Shown here in pieces: positions 9,260 to 19,456 of a stretch of DNA of 64,000 bases. Each line of letters begins with the position of its first letter. Positions within the stretch are counted from its first letter, which is position 1. The stretch comes from JAZGGS01 sp963764825. Lineage in GTDB: Bacteria > Bacteroidota > Ignavibacteria > Ignavibacteriales > Ignavibacteriaceae. The stretch covers positions 124,001 through 188,000 of the forward strand of contig CAVXUA010000016.1 in assembly GCA_963764825.1 (NCBI GenBank), written 5' to 3'. The position numbers and the translations under genes were made by a program. The notes under the pieces were generated by a model. The model saw only the letters and a list, made by a program, of their open reading frames with translations, was not told the DNA's origin and searched no databases.

Positions 9260-12124
9260 ATGTTGCTTGAAAATGAATTTTATTACTATCAGTTTTATTC
9301 GAATTCTTCTTCAGGTCGAAACAAATACCTTATTTTCACTTACTGCTTCTGTTTATATTAAATGCATCAAACCCTGGCTCAGTTTTTCTTTTTTGGAAGG
9401 AATAAAGTTCAGTATGAAGAATTTGATTGGAAAATTCTTCGAACTGAACACTTTGATATTTATTACTACGGTGAAATGGGGAAGATAGCCGAGATTGGTG
9501 CATTCTATGCTGAAGAGATTTATGATGAACTAAAAGTTAGAATTGAATCATATTGTAACCCGCCGCGTGCCATTATTTTCTACAATACTACAATTGATTT
9601 TCAACAGACAAATACAACCCCCGGTTTAATTCCGGAAGGTGTTGGTGGATTTTTCGAATTTTTAAAAGGTCGTGTAGTTCTTCCCTCTAATGGTTCGTCT
9701 GTATGATTTCAGACATGTCATTCGCCACGAGCTTGTTCATGTATTTATGACAAATAAAATTTATCGTGTTTTGAGAGACCATCGTATTCCAACAAACCAA
9801 TATGCCTCCATTATGGTTTGTTGAAGGGATTAGCGGAATATTATTCAACCGAAGTTGATGCACAGGCTGAAATGCTGCTCCGCGATGCGGTGATTGAATA
9901 ATTATTTCGTAGGTCTGAAGGATATAAACAGAATTTATGGTTCCTTTTGATGTATAAGGAAGGACAAAGTTTTCTTGAATTTGCAGCGGAAAAATATGGT
10001 GAAGAAAAAGTTGCTGCTGTTGCTTGATAATTTTTGGATGTATACTAATTTCAATCAGGTAATTGAACACACATTTCAAAATCATTATGAACAAATTGAT
10101 ACCGAATGGCATTATTATCTGAGAAAAAAATATTTTCCACTGATGGAAGATAGTTATCCCACGGAATTTGGCTCGTTAAAGAATCACTGAAGAGGGTTTT
10201 AATTTTTCACCTGTTTATTTTGAATAGAGCGACAAAAATATTTATATTTTTTAGCAAACAGGGATGGTTATTCTTCACTATACAGAATTGAAATTAGCCC
10301 TGAATATCTAAACTTTGATTATCCTGAACTGATTGCGTGGGGGAAAACTGAAGAATTTGAATCATTTCATCTATTCCAGCATCATTGACATTTCAAAAGA
10401 AGGATTACTTGCATTCGTTACCAAAAAAGGGGGCTCAGATGCAATTCATTTCTATTCGGTTTATGAAGAAGCGTTGTTAAAACTTTTCAAGAACGATGAA
10501 CTTGTCTAATATTTCTTCCCCAAAATTTTCATCAAACGGAAACAGAGTTGTATTCAATGCTGTTGATAGAAAAGGATTTCAGGATATATTCATTTTCGAT
10601 TTATTGATGATGAATTTTACCGAATTACAAATGATTATTACGATGATAAAGATCCCGCATTTGGGATAACTGATCATCAAATACTTTTTGCATCTGACAG
10701 AACCGGGGGAAATATGCAAAAAAAATATAATCTCTTTTCTGATATTAAATAATCATTAAATTAAATATATTACTTATTTAGAGGCAAATACTTTTTCTCC
10801 CGTTTTATCGCCGGATAAAAAGAGACTTTTGTTTACTTCCGAGCTGGATGGTGTTCGTAATTTATACGAATTCCCAATGAGAACATAAGAATTTGAAACA
10901 TATATTAAAAAAATATCTAGTTTTATTTCCAGTGTTTACAATCCAATGTTATATTGATTCAGCAAACATTACTTTTTCAGGATTTGAAAATTTTTCATTC
11001 GATCTATTTACTAAATAATAGACTGGAAATAAAATTATACTTTAGATAATTCAAATGGAAATAGAAACTGTCCGGACTATGGAAAGCGGATTTGCTTCAG
11101 CTACCTTCTGAGAGAAAAAAAGTTGAATATGAAAAAGAGTATTCGCTGGATTTTGCTCAAAGTGTTGTAGCTACCGATCCGGTTTTTGGAACCAGAGGAG
11201 GTGCTGTATTATCTGTAAGCGATTTACTAGGAGATGACAGGTATTCATTTCTAATTTATAACAGCGCTTCAGTTCAAAGTGATATTTTCAAAAGCTTTAA
11301 TGTGATCTTCAAAAAGTCAATTTTGGAGACAGAGTCAATTACGGTTACGGAATTTTTCATTTAAGCGGAAGAGATTATGATATAACTGATCCTGATGAAT
11401 TCTTTTATGAAAGAAGTTTTGGAGGTTCTTTTTTACTCAGTTATCCGATTTCAAAATTTCAACGGATTGAAGCAACTGCAACAGTTCGAAATTCAAATAA
11501 GGAAGTGATTCCTGATGTTGTTGAAAGAAAGGCTTTACTTTTTACAAATTCGCTCGGCTGGGTAATGGATAATTCATTTGGGGTCCTACGGGTCCGATTG
11601 ACGGTATACGTGCACTGGTATTGTTAGGTTATACAAGCGATATTAAATACAGCAATGTAAATTACTTTACCGTGATAGGTGATTACAGGTATTATCAAAG
11701 ATTTGGCTTAACAACATTGCTTGCATTCCGGGCAGCAGCATTTTACAATCAAGGAAAAGAGGCACGTAGATTTTTCATCGGCGGTAGCTGGGATTTGAGA
11801 GGCTGGCCAAGATTTGCAATCAGAGGCGAAAAAATATGGCTCTCATCGCTGGAATTTCGCTTTCCGATAATTGAACAGATCGCAATAAAGTTTCCGTTTT
11901 TTGCTTTAGGTTTTTGGGGAATAAGAGGTGCTGTTTTTTATGATATGGGAAGTGCCTGGGATGATAAATATATAACAACTTTGGGTTCTGTCGGCTTTGG
12001 ATTCAGGATTAACTTATTCGGTGTATTAACATTGCGATATGATATAGGTAAGAGAATTGAAAATGATTTTACAGAATTTCAGAAAGGGTTATTTTACCAA
12101 TTCTTTTTCGGATGGGACTTTTAA
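9260..12124 (+). CDS. Outer-membrane fusion: peptidase MA-like domain, TolB-type propeller, Omp85/TamA-like barrel (frameshifted)
   Basis: Reconstructed as one protein of about 950 residues. After a signal peptide (KYLIFT...ILNASNPGSAQ) comes FDWKILRTEHFDIYYY, typical of the peptidase-MA family. The gluzincin zinc site HELVH is at about 9727-9741 and EGL/EYY (third ligand region) at about 9825-9845. The middle (10.2-10.9 kb) reads as TolB/WD40-like repeats (DGYSSLYRIE, LFASDRTGG, LLFTSELDGV). The end (11.1-12.12 kb) is a beta-barrel with FIGGSWDLRGWPRFAI, reminiscent of the Omp85 VRGF/Y loop, and a final aromatic residue (GWDF), as needed for outer-membrane insertion. It is broken by at least eight indels. 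The next gene overlaps its stop. Confidence 0.72.
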
Positions 12125-13254
12125 AGGTAAATATAATATTTTTTATATCACTTACTTCTTTTTATTCCGGCTGCGCAAAATCGATAATAAAATATACTGC
12201 GTTAGAAGATGATAGAACCTTTCCAAATGTTTGGAAAAACTCCTTCAAGAGAATTTTATGTACCTGTTAATTTATCGGATTCACTAATCTTTATGGGAAA
12301 ATCAGATATGCACGGAAGCTTTCCAAATTCATCAGTATCAATTTAGATAATTTTGTTTTTATAAATGATCTTATCCGGCAGAATTTATTGCTTAATATTG
12401 ATTACGGAAAACAACTGGGAAAATTGAAATATATAAAGGAGCGATATATTCTACTCCAATTCCTTTTAATCATTTGTGATTTTTCCTGTTGCACGGGAAA
12501 ATGAAAATTATACAGAACTGGTTTATTACGATTATTTGCAGGAAAAGAATTAGAACTTATTGAATTGCGGGAAGAGTGCTCAATGAAATGATTGAAGTTG
12601 AAGATGGAGTTATTTTTAAGACAGAAAAAGGATACTTTTAAAATTGATTTCAAGGGAATAAAGTTTGGGAAACAATCACAAAAGTTCGACTTTCAGTTCT
12701 CCTAATCATTGAAATAACAATTTTATTTTCGGAAACGACAATGGTGAAATAATTAGTTGATAATTCAACAGACATTTCTATTTATGAAAACAAAATAGGC
12801 GGCATCTTTTACGGCGGATTTACAATTGTTGAAAAAGTAATTTATATAGGTGATAATAACGGTACGCTATATGCGATAAATCTTAAGGATGGAAAGCTGA
12901 TTTGGGAATTTGAAAGCGGATGCAAGAATTATAATGACTCCGGCTGTAGATAATGAAAATGTTGTATTCGGTAATCTTGCGGGATACTTATTTTCATTAA
13001 ACAGAATTGATGGTAAACTAAACTGGAAAACAAAATTTCGCGGAGTACTCAACACAACTCCACTATTAACTGAAAATAGGATAGTTGTTCCCGATGTATT
13101 TTTCTCATTTCATTTAGTTGATAAAACAGATGGAAGCATAATTAAAGATTTTTACCTGGATGGAAGAGCTAAATATTCTCCTGTTTACTACAAGGAAATT
13201 CTTTTTATAGGATATGATAATGGAAATTTAAGTGCTTATGAATTTATTGAATAA
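12112..13254 (+). CDS. PQQ-like beta-propeller lipoprotein, BamB-like (frameshifted)
   Basis: Starts at ATG 12112 inside the stop region of the barrel gene. The signal peptide MGLLKVNIIFFISLTSFYSGCAKS ends in a lipobox-like SGC, so it is probably lipid-anchored. Propeller repeats are visible as VFINDLSGRIYCLNID, GVIFLTEKGYTFKID, VIYIGDNNGTLYAINLKDGKLIWEFE, VVFGNLAGYLFSLNRIDGKLNWK and LFIGYDNGNLSAYEFIE; the clean part is 12910-13254. The repeat type is that of PQQ-binding-like/BamB propellers. Coming directly after an Omp85-like barrel, it may assist that barrel as BamB assists BamA, but this is inference. At least five frameshifts. Confidence 0.7.
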
Positions 13255-13962
13255 AATATACTTCATTTTTTTACTTTTCTTCCTATTCAACGCTGAATAT
13301 TATCCACAGGATTGTGTTGCAGAATTAATGATTGAGTCGGATGTAGAATATGTGGAGATTTTTATAAATAATATCTCCGTTGGCGTTGGCAGCAGATTCA
13401 GCATTAAGCTGGAAAATGGAGACTATGTTATAACTGTTAATGAAAATAGTGACAGGTGGGATGCCCGTTCATTTACAGATACCTTGCATATTACTGATTG
13501 TAATGAAATAAAACTTATTATAATTTGTTCGAAGTTTTATTAAATACTGAACCACAAAATGTTTCTGTATTCAATAAAGATTCATTGATTGGATTTACTC
13601 CCTTTTAATTCCTGATGATCTTGGAAAAGTTTACCTGCAAAAACCGGGATACTTAGCTAAAGAAGTTTTACCTGATGAGATATATTCTTTGCAGAAAATA
13701 ACACTTGATTAATTGGCGAAGAAAAAAAAGAAAGTTTTTTCGAAGGAACAATGTTTAAAGTATTAGTTGGATCAGCAGTCGTACTAGGTGCGAGCACTGC
13801 TTACTTTAAATTAGAAGCAGATAAAAAATTTGATGAGTACATAATTACCCGCGATCGTAACTTCTAGATCAAACAAACCAGTTTGATGTAATAAGCGGTG
13901 TAACTTTTGTTGCAATGCAAATAAATTTTGGATTTATAATCTATTTATTCCTTACAGATTAA
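13238..13962 (+). CDS. PEGA-domain-like exported protein with C-terminal membrane segments (frameshifted)
   Basis: ATG 13238 overlaps the propeller gene by 17 bases. It begins with a signal sequence (IYFIFLLFFLFNAEYYPQ), then short beta repeats such as VEIFINNISVGVGSRFSIKLENGDYVITV and, after a frameshift at about 13530, VLLNTEPQNVSVFNKDSLIGFTP and KVYLQKPGYLAKEV. This is the pattern of PEGA domains (surface-display beta sandwiches). The C-terminal third has MFKVLVGSAVVLGASTAYF and FVAMQINFGFIIYLFL, likely membrane-spanning. It is the third member of the barrel/propeller operon. Function unknown. Confidence 0.55.
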
Positions 13963-14009
13963 GCTGCCCTTTTACTAAATTAGTTCATATCTTTATTTCA
14001 AAATTTACA

Positions 14010-14864
14010 ATGTTAACAGTTTTAGAATCATTAAATTATCCACAGATTATTTGCAAAAGCATGAAATCGAATCATCACGAAATTAACGCCGAGTTATTAC
14101 TTTCATCAATTCTTAATTGCAAGCGGTTGGATCTCTACCTTGCATTTGATAAACCTTTAAGTGATGATGAGCAGGAAAAGTATAGGAATTATCTTAAACG
14201 AAGAGTTAAGTTTGAACCTCTTCAATACATTACCGGTTCGGTTGAATTTTATGGAATAGAAATAAAAGTTAATCCCTCGGTACTTATTCCACGAGCTGAA
14301 ACTGAAATTTTAGTTGATACTGTAATTAAACAAGTCAAAAAGGAAGAAGAAATAAATATACTGGATATAGGATGCGGCAGTGGTAACATTTCAATTGCTC
14401 TTGCTGTTAAAATTTCTAATTGTAAGGTTTTTGGAACTGACATCAGCAAAGATGCGTTAAAAATTTCTATGGAAAATGCGGATGCTAACGGAGTAACAAG
14501 TAAAACTGAATTCTATAGAAAAGATATTATTACTGATGACCTTTCAGATTTACCAAAAATGGATATAATTGTTTCCAATCCACCTTATGTCTCGGAAGAA
14601 AAGTTCGCTACTCTGCAGAATGAGATTAAATATTTTGAACCTGATTTTGCTGTTACTGATTTTTCAGATGGCTTTAAATTTTATAAAGTTATTTCCGAAA
14701 GAGCAAAGCAATTGTTGAAACCCGGTGGTAAAATATATTTTGAACTAAGTGAAAATCAGCACATCAAAGTGAAAGAAATTATGGAAGCAAATGGAATAAA
14801 TGAAATAAAAATCAATAAAGATTATTTGAATATTGAAAGAATAATTTATGGAGTGTTAAATTGA
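14010..14864 (+). CDS. prmC: Peptide chain release factor N5-glutamine methyltransferase
   Basis: Intact, 284 residues. Methylates the Gln of the GGQ motif in release factors using S-adenosylmethionine. The N-terminal helical domain includes QYITGSVEFYG and VLIPRAETEILVD; the Rossmann domain has the SAM loop ILDIGCGSGNISIALA (about residue 115) and the catalytic NPPY in IVSNPPYVSEEKF (about residue 190). Length and order fit PrmC/HemK. Its TGA overlaps the TTG start of dtd. The preceding intergenic space of 47 bases is short. Confidence 0.95.
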   Translation: MLTVLESLNYPQIICKSMKSNHHEINAELLLSSILNCKRLDLYLAFDKPLSDDEQEKYRNYLKRRVKFEPLQYITGSVEFYGIEIKVNPSVLIPRAETEILVDTVIKQVKKEEEINILDIGCGSGNISIALAVKISNCKVFGTDISKDALKISMENADANGVTSKTEFYRKDIITDDLSDLPKMDIIVSNPPYVSEEKFATLQNEIKYFEPDFAVTDFSDGFKFYKVISERAKQLLKPGGKIYFELSENQHIKVKEIMEANGINEIKINKDYLNIERIIYGVLN

Positions 14865-15311
14865 AAGCAGTTGTGCAACGCGTAAGTAAAGCATCTGTTA
14901 TTGTTGAAAAAGAAAATTACGCTGCACAAATTGAAAAAGGTTTGCTCATACTGCTGGGAATTAAAATTGGTGATAATGAAGAATGATGTAAACTTTGTTG
15001 CAGATAAATGCAGCAACCTAAGAATTTTTCAAGATGAAAATGATAAGATGAATATTTCGGTAAAGGATATTAACGGAGAAGTGATGATTATCTCACAGTT
15101 TACACTTTACGGAGAAACTGCAAAAGGGAACCGCCCCAGTTTTACAGATGCTGCTGAACCGGATGATGCAATTCCTTTGTACGAAAGTTTCATTAAACGA
15201 ATGAAACAAAACCTGGGTGAACAAAATGTTAAGACTGGAATCTTCGGAGCAATGATGGATATTGACCTGGTTAATTATGGTCCTGTAACTGTTATCATTG
15301 ATTCAGACTGA
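14861..15311 (+). CDS. dtd: D-aminoacyl-tRNA deacylase (frameshifted)
   Basis: Hydrolyses D-aminoacyl-tRNAs. Begins at TTG 14861 with MKAVVQRVSKASVIVE, the canonical Dtd N-terminus, overlapping the prmC stop by four bases. After a frame change near 14985 it continues DVNFVADKCSNLRIFQDENDKM, then ISQFTLYGETAKGNRPSF, which contains the SQFTL catalytic strand, and later GIFGAMMDIDLVNYGPVT with the second active-site motif (the usual GxMxVxxxNDGPVT is slightly changed). Reconstructed length is about 149 residues, the family norm. Confidence 0.9.
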
Positions 15312-15351
15312 TTAACTAACGAGCAAATATTAATGTTGTGAGAATTTGTAA

Positions 15352-16254
15352 GTGAATTCTATATTAATGGTTTTCCTGGATGGTGTTGGAATCGGTAAGA
15401 GGGATTTTGAATTCAATCCTTTCTTTAAATATGGATTTAAAACTTTTGAAAAAATATTTGGAACTATTCCTTCTTTAGAAAAACCTGTAATCAAAAAAGA
15501 AAATATTTTTCTGTTTCCAGCAGATGCAACACTTGGTGTTAGTGGTTTACCTCAAAGCGGAACAGGGCAGGTTGCACTATTCTGCGGATTCAACGCTCCA
15601 AAATTTGCAGGCAAACATTATGGTCCTTATCCTTTTTCTACTACAGTTCCTGTTCTATTGAAAAAAAATATTCTTTTACATTACAAAAATAACGGAGGTA
15701 GTTTTTTTGCAAACGCTTACCCAAAAGTTTTTTTCGATTATATCAACTCAGGCAGATCGAGGTTAAGCACAACAACATTAACGAATAAGCGTGCAGGTAT
15801 CAAGTTTAACACTGTAAGCGATGTTAGAAATGGAAAAGCCTTAACGGCGGAATTGACTAACGAAAGATGGAACAAAAAATTAGGTTATAAATTACCTGTT
15901 ATAAAACCTAAAACCGCTGCAAGACGATTGTTACGTATTGCATCAAAAAATAAGTTTACACTATATGAATATTATCTAACTGATCATCTTGGGCACTGGA
16001 GATTAGCAGATGAGTTTGATAAATTTTACAGCGAACTTGATCAGTTTCTTTTTACTTTGCTTGATGAAATGGATTATAAGAAAACCACACTTATAATATG
16101 TTCCGATCACGGAAACCTTGAAGATCTATCTGTTAAAACTCACACTTTAAATCCTTCTTTAACCATTGCTGCTGGTAAAAATTCGGAATATATTTTCAAA
16201 TCAGTGAAAAGTATAATCGATATAAAACCTGCAATAATAAAGTTTTGCAAATGA
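15352..16254 (+). CDS. Alkaline phosphatase-superfamily metalloenzyme
   Basis: Intact, 300 residues, starting at GTG 15352 (MNSILMVFLDGVGIG). The LDGVGIG metal-binding start, the SGTGQVALFCG segment that places the nucleophilic Ser/Thr, and the ICSDHGNLEDLSVKTHT metal-binding end are hallmarks of the phosphoglycerate mutase/phosphopentomutase/alkaline phosphatase metalloenzyme family. No subfamily is evident; it is shorter than iPGM and lacks a recognisable phosphopentomutase cap. A role as phosphatase or mutase is all that can be said. Its stop overlaps the ATG of comEC. Confidence 0.75.
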   Translation: MNSILMVFLDGVGIGKRDFEFNPFFKYGFKTFEKIFGTIPSLEKPVIKKENIFLFPADATLGVSGLPQSGTGQVALFCGFNAPKFAGKHYGPYPFSTTVPVLLKKNILLHYKNNGGSFFANAYPKVFFDYINSGRSRLSTTTLTNKRAGIKFNTVSDVRNGKALTAELTNERWNKKLGYKLPVIKPKTAARRLLRIASKNKFTLYEYYLTDHLGHWRLADEFDKFYSELDQFLFTLLDEMDYKKTTLIICSDHGNLEDLSVKTHTLNPSLTIAAGKNSEYIFKSVKSIIDIKPAIIKFCK

Positions 16255-18650
16255 AAGATTATCCTGTAATAAAAATTGCAATAGCTCTTATACTTGGGAC
16301 TCTGCTTAATGAATTCTTTGCGGTAAACATTTTAATAATTATAATCCTCATTATATTTTCAATTTTATTTTTCTTCATTGCAAAGCATTACAAGTTATTT
16401 ACTAAATTAAAATTCTTGCTCAGTTTTGTGGTTTTACTACTTATTATTTCGCTCGGTAATTATTATGCTGAATTAAACTCAATTAAGCAAAATCCTTTTT
16501 TTGATAATATTTATAGCGAAGATAACGTAACCGCTTATGGCAAGGTTAAAAAAATCGAACTTCAACGTTCAGATAAAATAATTTTTTACATTTCTGCCGA
16601 TTCAATCAGATCAGAAACATTTTTTGTAAAAGATAAGTTAACTTTTCTTTGTAATGTAAAAGATACCAGTGAAAACCTGGAAGAACTTTACTCAGATCTT
16701 CATCCGGGAAATGCAATAGCAGTTAGCGGAACGTACCACAAAGGAAGAGATCAACGAAATCCAGGGGAGTTTGATTATAATAATTATTTATTCTCTAAAA
16801 GCATCACAGGAATTTTATATGTTAATCAGAAAAGTGATATTTCATTCCGCAATAGGCGGACGGATTTTTTCACTGATTTAATATTCCAGGTAAGGAAATT
16901 CATAGATGACAAGTTTACCGAACTACACTCGAAAGAAAATGCTGCATTGCTTAGAGGATTACTGCTTGCCGATAGGGGTGAAATTGATTACGAAACAAAG
17001 ACACAGTTTATTAATTCGGGTGTTATTCATGTCTTAGCAGTTTCTGGTTTACACGTTGGTTATATCGCAATTATTTTTTATTTCCTTTTCGGAAGATTTA
17101 ATATTATCCTTCGTTCAATTTTAACAATTGCAGGTTTTCTTATTTTTATGTTAATAACTGCTGTGCCGCCATCGGTTTTTAGGGCAACTATAATGGCAAT
17201 TGTAATTATTGTTGGCTTTTCTACTAACCGAAGTACTAATATTTTTAACTCACTGGCAATTGCTGCACTGATTTTACTTTTGATCAATCCAAATGAAATA
17301 TTCCTACCCGGATTTCAACTTTCGTTTTCTGCTGTACTCGCCATAGGAGCTATTTTCCCTCTGATTGAAAAATGGATAAAGAAATTGCATATTGAAAATA
17401 AGATACTGAGATATATAATTCTGTTTATGGGCGTCTGACTTAGTGCGCACCTTGGAACGTTGCCTTTAACACTTATTTATTTCGGTAAGATCTCGGTTAT
17501 TGCTTTGTTAACAAATCTTCTTGTTATTCCGGCTATAGGAGTAATAATTGGCATTGCACTTTTCACTCTAATTATAAGGATGATCTCTCCCATTATTGCT
17601 GCGTACTATGCTATGGCAAATGAACTTATTACTTCACTTCTCTTCAAGCTGATTGCTTTCACCGGCAACCTGGAATTTTACATGTTGTTATAAGAAGATA
17701 TTCTATCTTAGATGTATTTATCTTTTACTTCTTTCTTATCGTAATGATTTATTATTTGCCGAGGCTTCGTTCAGTTACTGCTGCAGTTATAATTATTTCC
17801 CTATCAATAATAAACATCTATTTTATTTCTTCTATAGATGATGAAGAATTACTCGCTGAAAATAGATTAAGTATTATTATGATTGATGTGGGGCAAGGTG
17901 ATTCTTTCCTAGTAAAATTCCCGAATAACAAAACCGCGCTTATTGATGCTGGTAATGTTACTATGAATTTCGATAATGGTGAGAGGGTTGTAATGCCGTT
18001 AATGGAGTATCTTGGTATAAATAAAATTGATTACGGAATTGTATCGCATATTGATACAGATCATTATGCTGGATTTATTTCACTTATCCTGAATGATAAA
18101 ATTAACGAGATTTATAAACCTGATATTGACACATCATCAATTAAAGATATTAAGTTTGAAAAATTCTTAAAACATATTTAAGATTCCTGTTTCATATTAT
18201 AATACTCAAGCTTTACAAACAGGTAATTCAAAAGTATATATTCTTAATAACAATAATTATTTTTCGGGGGAGAACATATCTTCAAATGAAAAAAGTGGAA
18301 TCATTAAAATAGTCTATGGTAATAGTAGTATTATTTTTACAGGAGATGCGGGAAAGGAAACAGAATATATTTACACTTCGGTTTATAAGAAGTTTTTAGA
18401 TTCGGATGTTTTAAAAGTTGGTCGTCATGGCAACGAATCGAGTACATCAGTTGAGTTCTTAAATTATGTTTCACCTAATATAAGTTTAATAAGTGCAGGG
18501 ATTAATAACAGTTATGGTCATCCTGCAAGTAATGTATTAAACAGGATTGAAAAAACTGGTTCTGAAATTTTAAGAACCGATAAAGAAGGTGCAGTAATTC
18601 TTCAATCTAATGGATTTACATTTAAAAGGATTAATTGGAAAAGCTTATAA
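16251..18650 (+). CDS. comEC: ComEC/Rec2-family DNA uptake channel protein (in-frame stop and frameshifts)
   Basis: A membrane channel for transformation DNA uptake. The N-terminal OB-like region contains FDYNNYLFSKSITGILY, the central competence domain has HVLAVSGLHVGYIAI (about residue 260), and the C-terminal metallo-beta-lactamase-like domain has MIDVGQGDSFLVKFP, SHIDTDHYAGF, FTGDAGKETE and VGRHGNESST. TGA at 17436-17438 interrupts in frame (MGV stop LSAHLGTLP), and single-base shifts occur near 17690 and 18175. Repaired length is about 800 residues, typical. ATG 16251 overlaps the previous stop by four bases. Confidence 0.85.
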
Positions 18651-18673
18651 CTAAAAAAACAGAGAGAACCAAA

Positions 18674-19167
18674 ATGAAAAAGAAAAATCCTATAGTTGGG
18701 ATTATTATGGGCAGGGATTCCGATTTAAAAGTAATGGAACCTGCTTTTCAATACTTGATGAATTTAATATTCCATACGAAGTAAAAATACTCTCGGCTCA
18801 TAGAACACCAAACCAGCATGCGAAATATTCAAAGACTGCAATTGAAAGAGGACTGAAAGTAATTATTGCTGCTGCAGGCGGCGCTGCACATCTTCCCGGT
18901 GTTACTGCCGCGCATACTACACTTCCGGTTATAGGTGTTCCGGTATCCAGCAGATCTTTGGACGGAATAGATTCACTTCTATCAATTGTACAAATGCCGC
19001 CTGGAGTTCCTGTTGCAACAGTGGGAATAAATGGAGGAAAGAACTCTGCACTACTAGCTGTAAGTTTTTTAAGTTTAATTGATGAATCAATTAACAAAAA
19101 ATTGATTAAGTTCAGAAGTAATGCAGAAAAAGCATCGATGAAAAAAAATGACCAATTAAATAATTAG
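18674..19167 (+). CDS. purE: N5-carboxyaminoimidazole ribonucleotide mutase (frameshifted)
   Basis: PurE of de novo purine synthesis. Begins NPIVGIIMGRDSDLKVM, then, after a frame change near 18750, LDEFNIPYEVKILSAHRTP (the substrate-binding AHR), IIAAAGGAAHLPGVTAAHT and VPVSSRSLDGIDSLLSIVQMPPGVPVATV, ending at 19167 with about 164 residues. The first phosphate-binding motif normally reads GSxSD; here Ser is replaced by Arg (GRDSD, codon AGG), which would disturb substrate binding unless it is a sequence error. It lies 23 bases after comEC with no functional link apparent. Confidence 0.9.
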
Positions 19168-19456
19168 AATATTCTTATTATAAATCATCATAAATATTTA
19201 TTTTTAATGAGGTTATAGCATTCCTCTAAGAAAACACTTGTTGGGATTATTTTTTTTATAGCAGTTCAAAAACTTGCTATTTTGTTGAAAACATATTTAT
19301 TTTTCCTTATAGAATTATAGAGGGCACTATTATCATTCAGATATTAAATATTCTAACTTATTATTGAACTAAAAATTGCGCTTATTCTGTGTAATGTAAT
19401 CAAGAATTGGTGCTAATTAACCAATCTAACAATCATTATATATAGGAGGTCCTTTC

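Noticed and set aside
17436..17438. TGA recoding as a sense codon
   Set aside because: TGA is the natural stop of many intact genes (fni, prmC, HPr and others), so code 4 or 25 is excluded.
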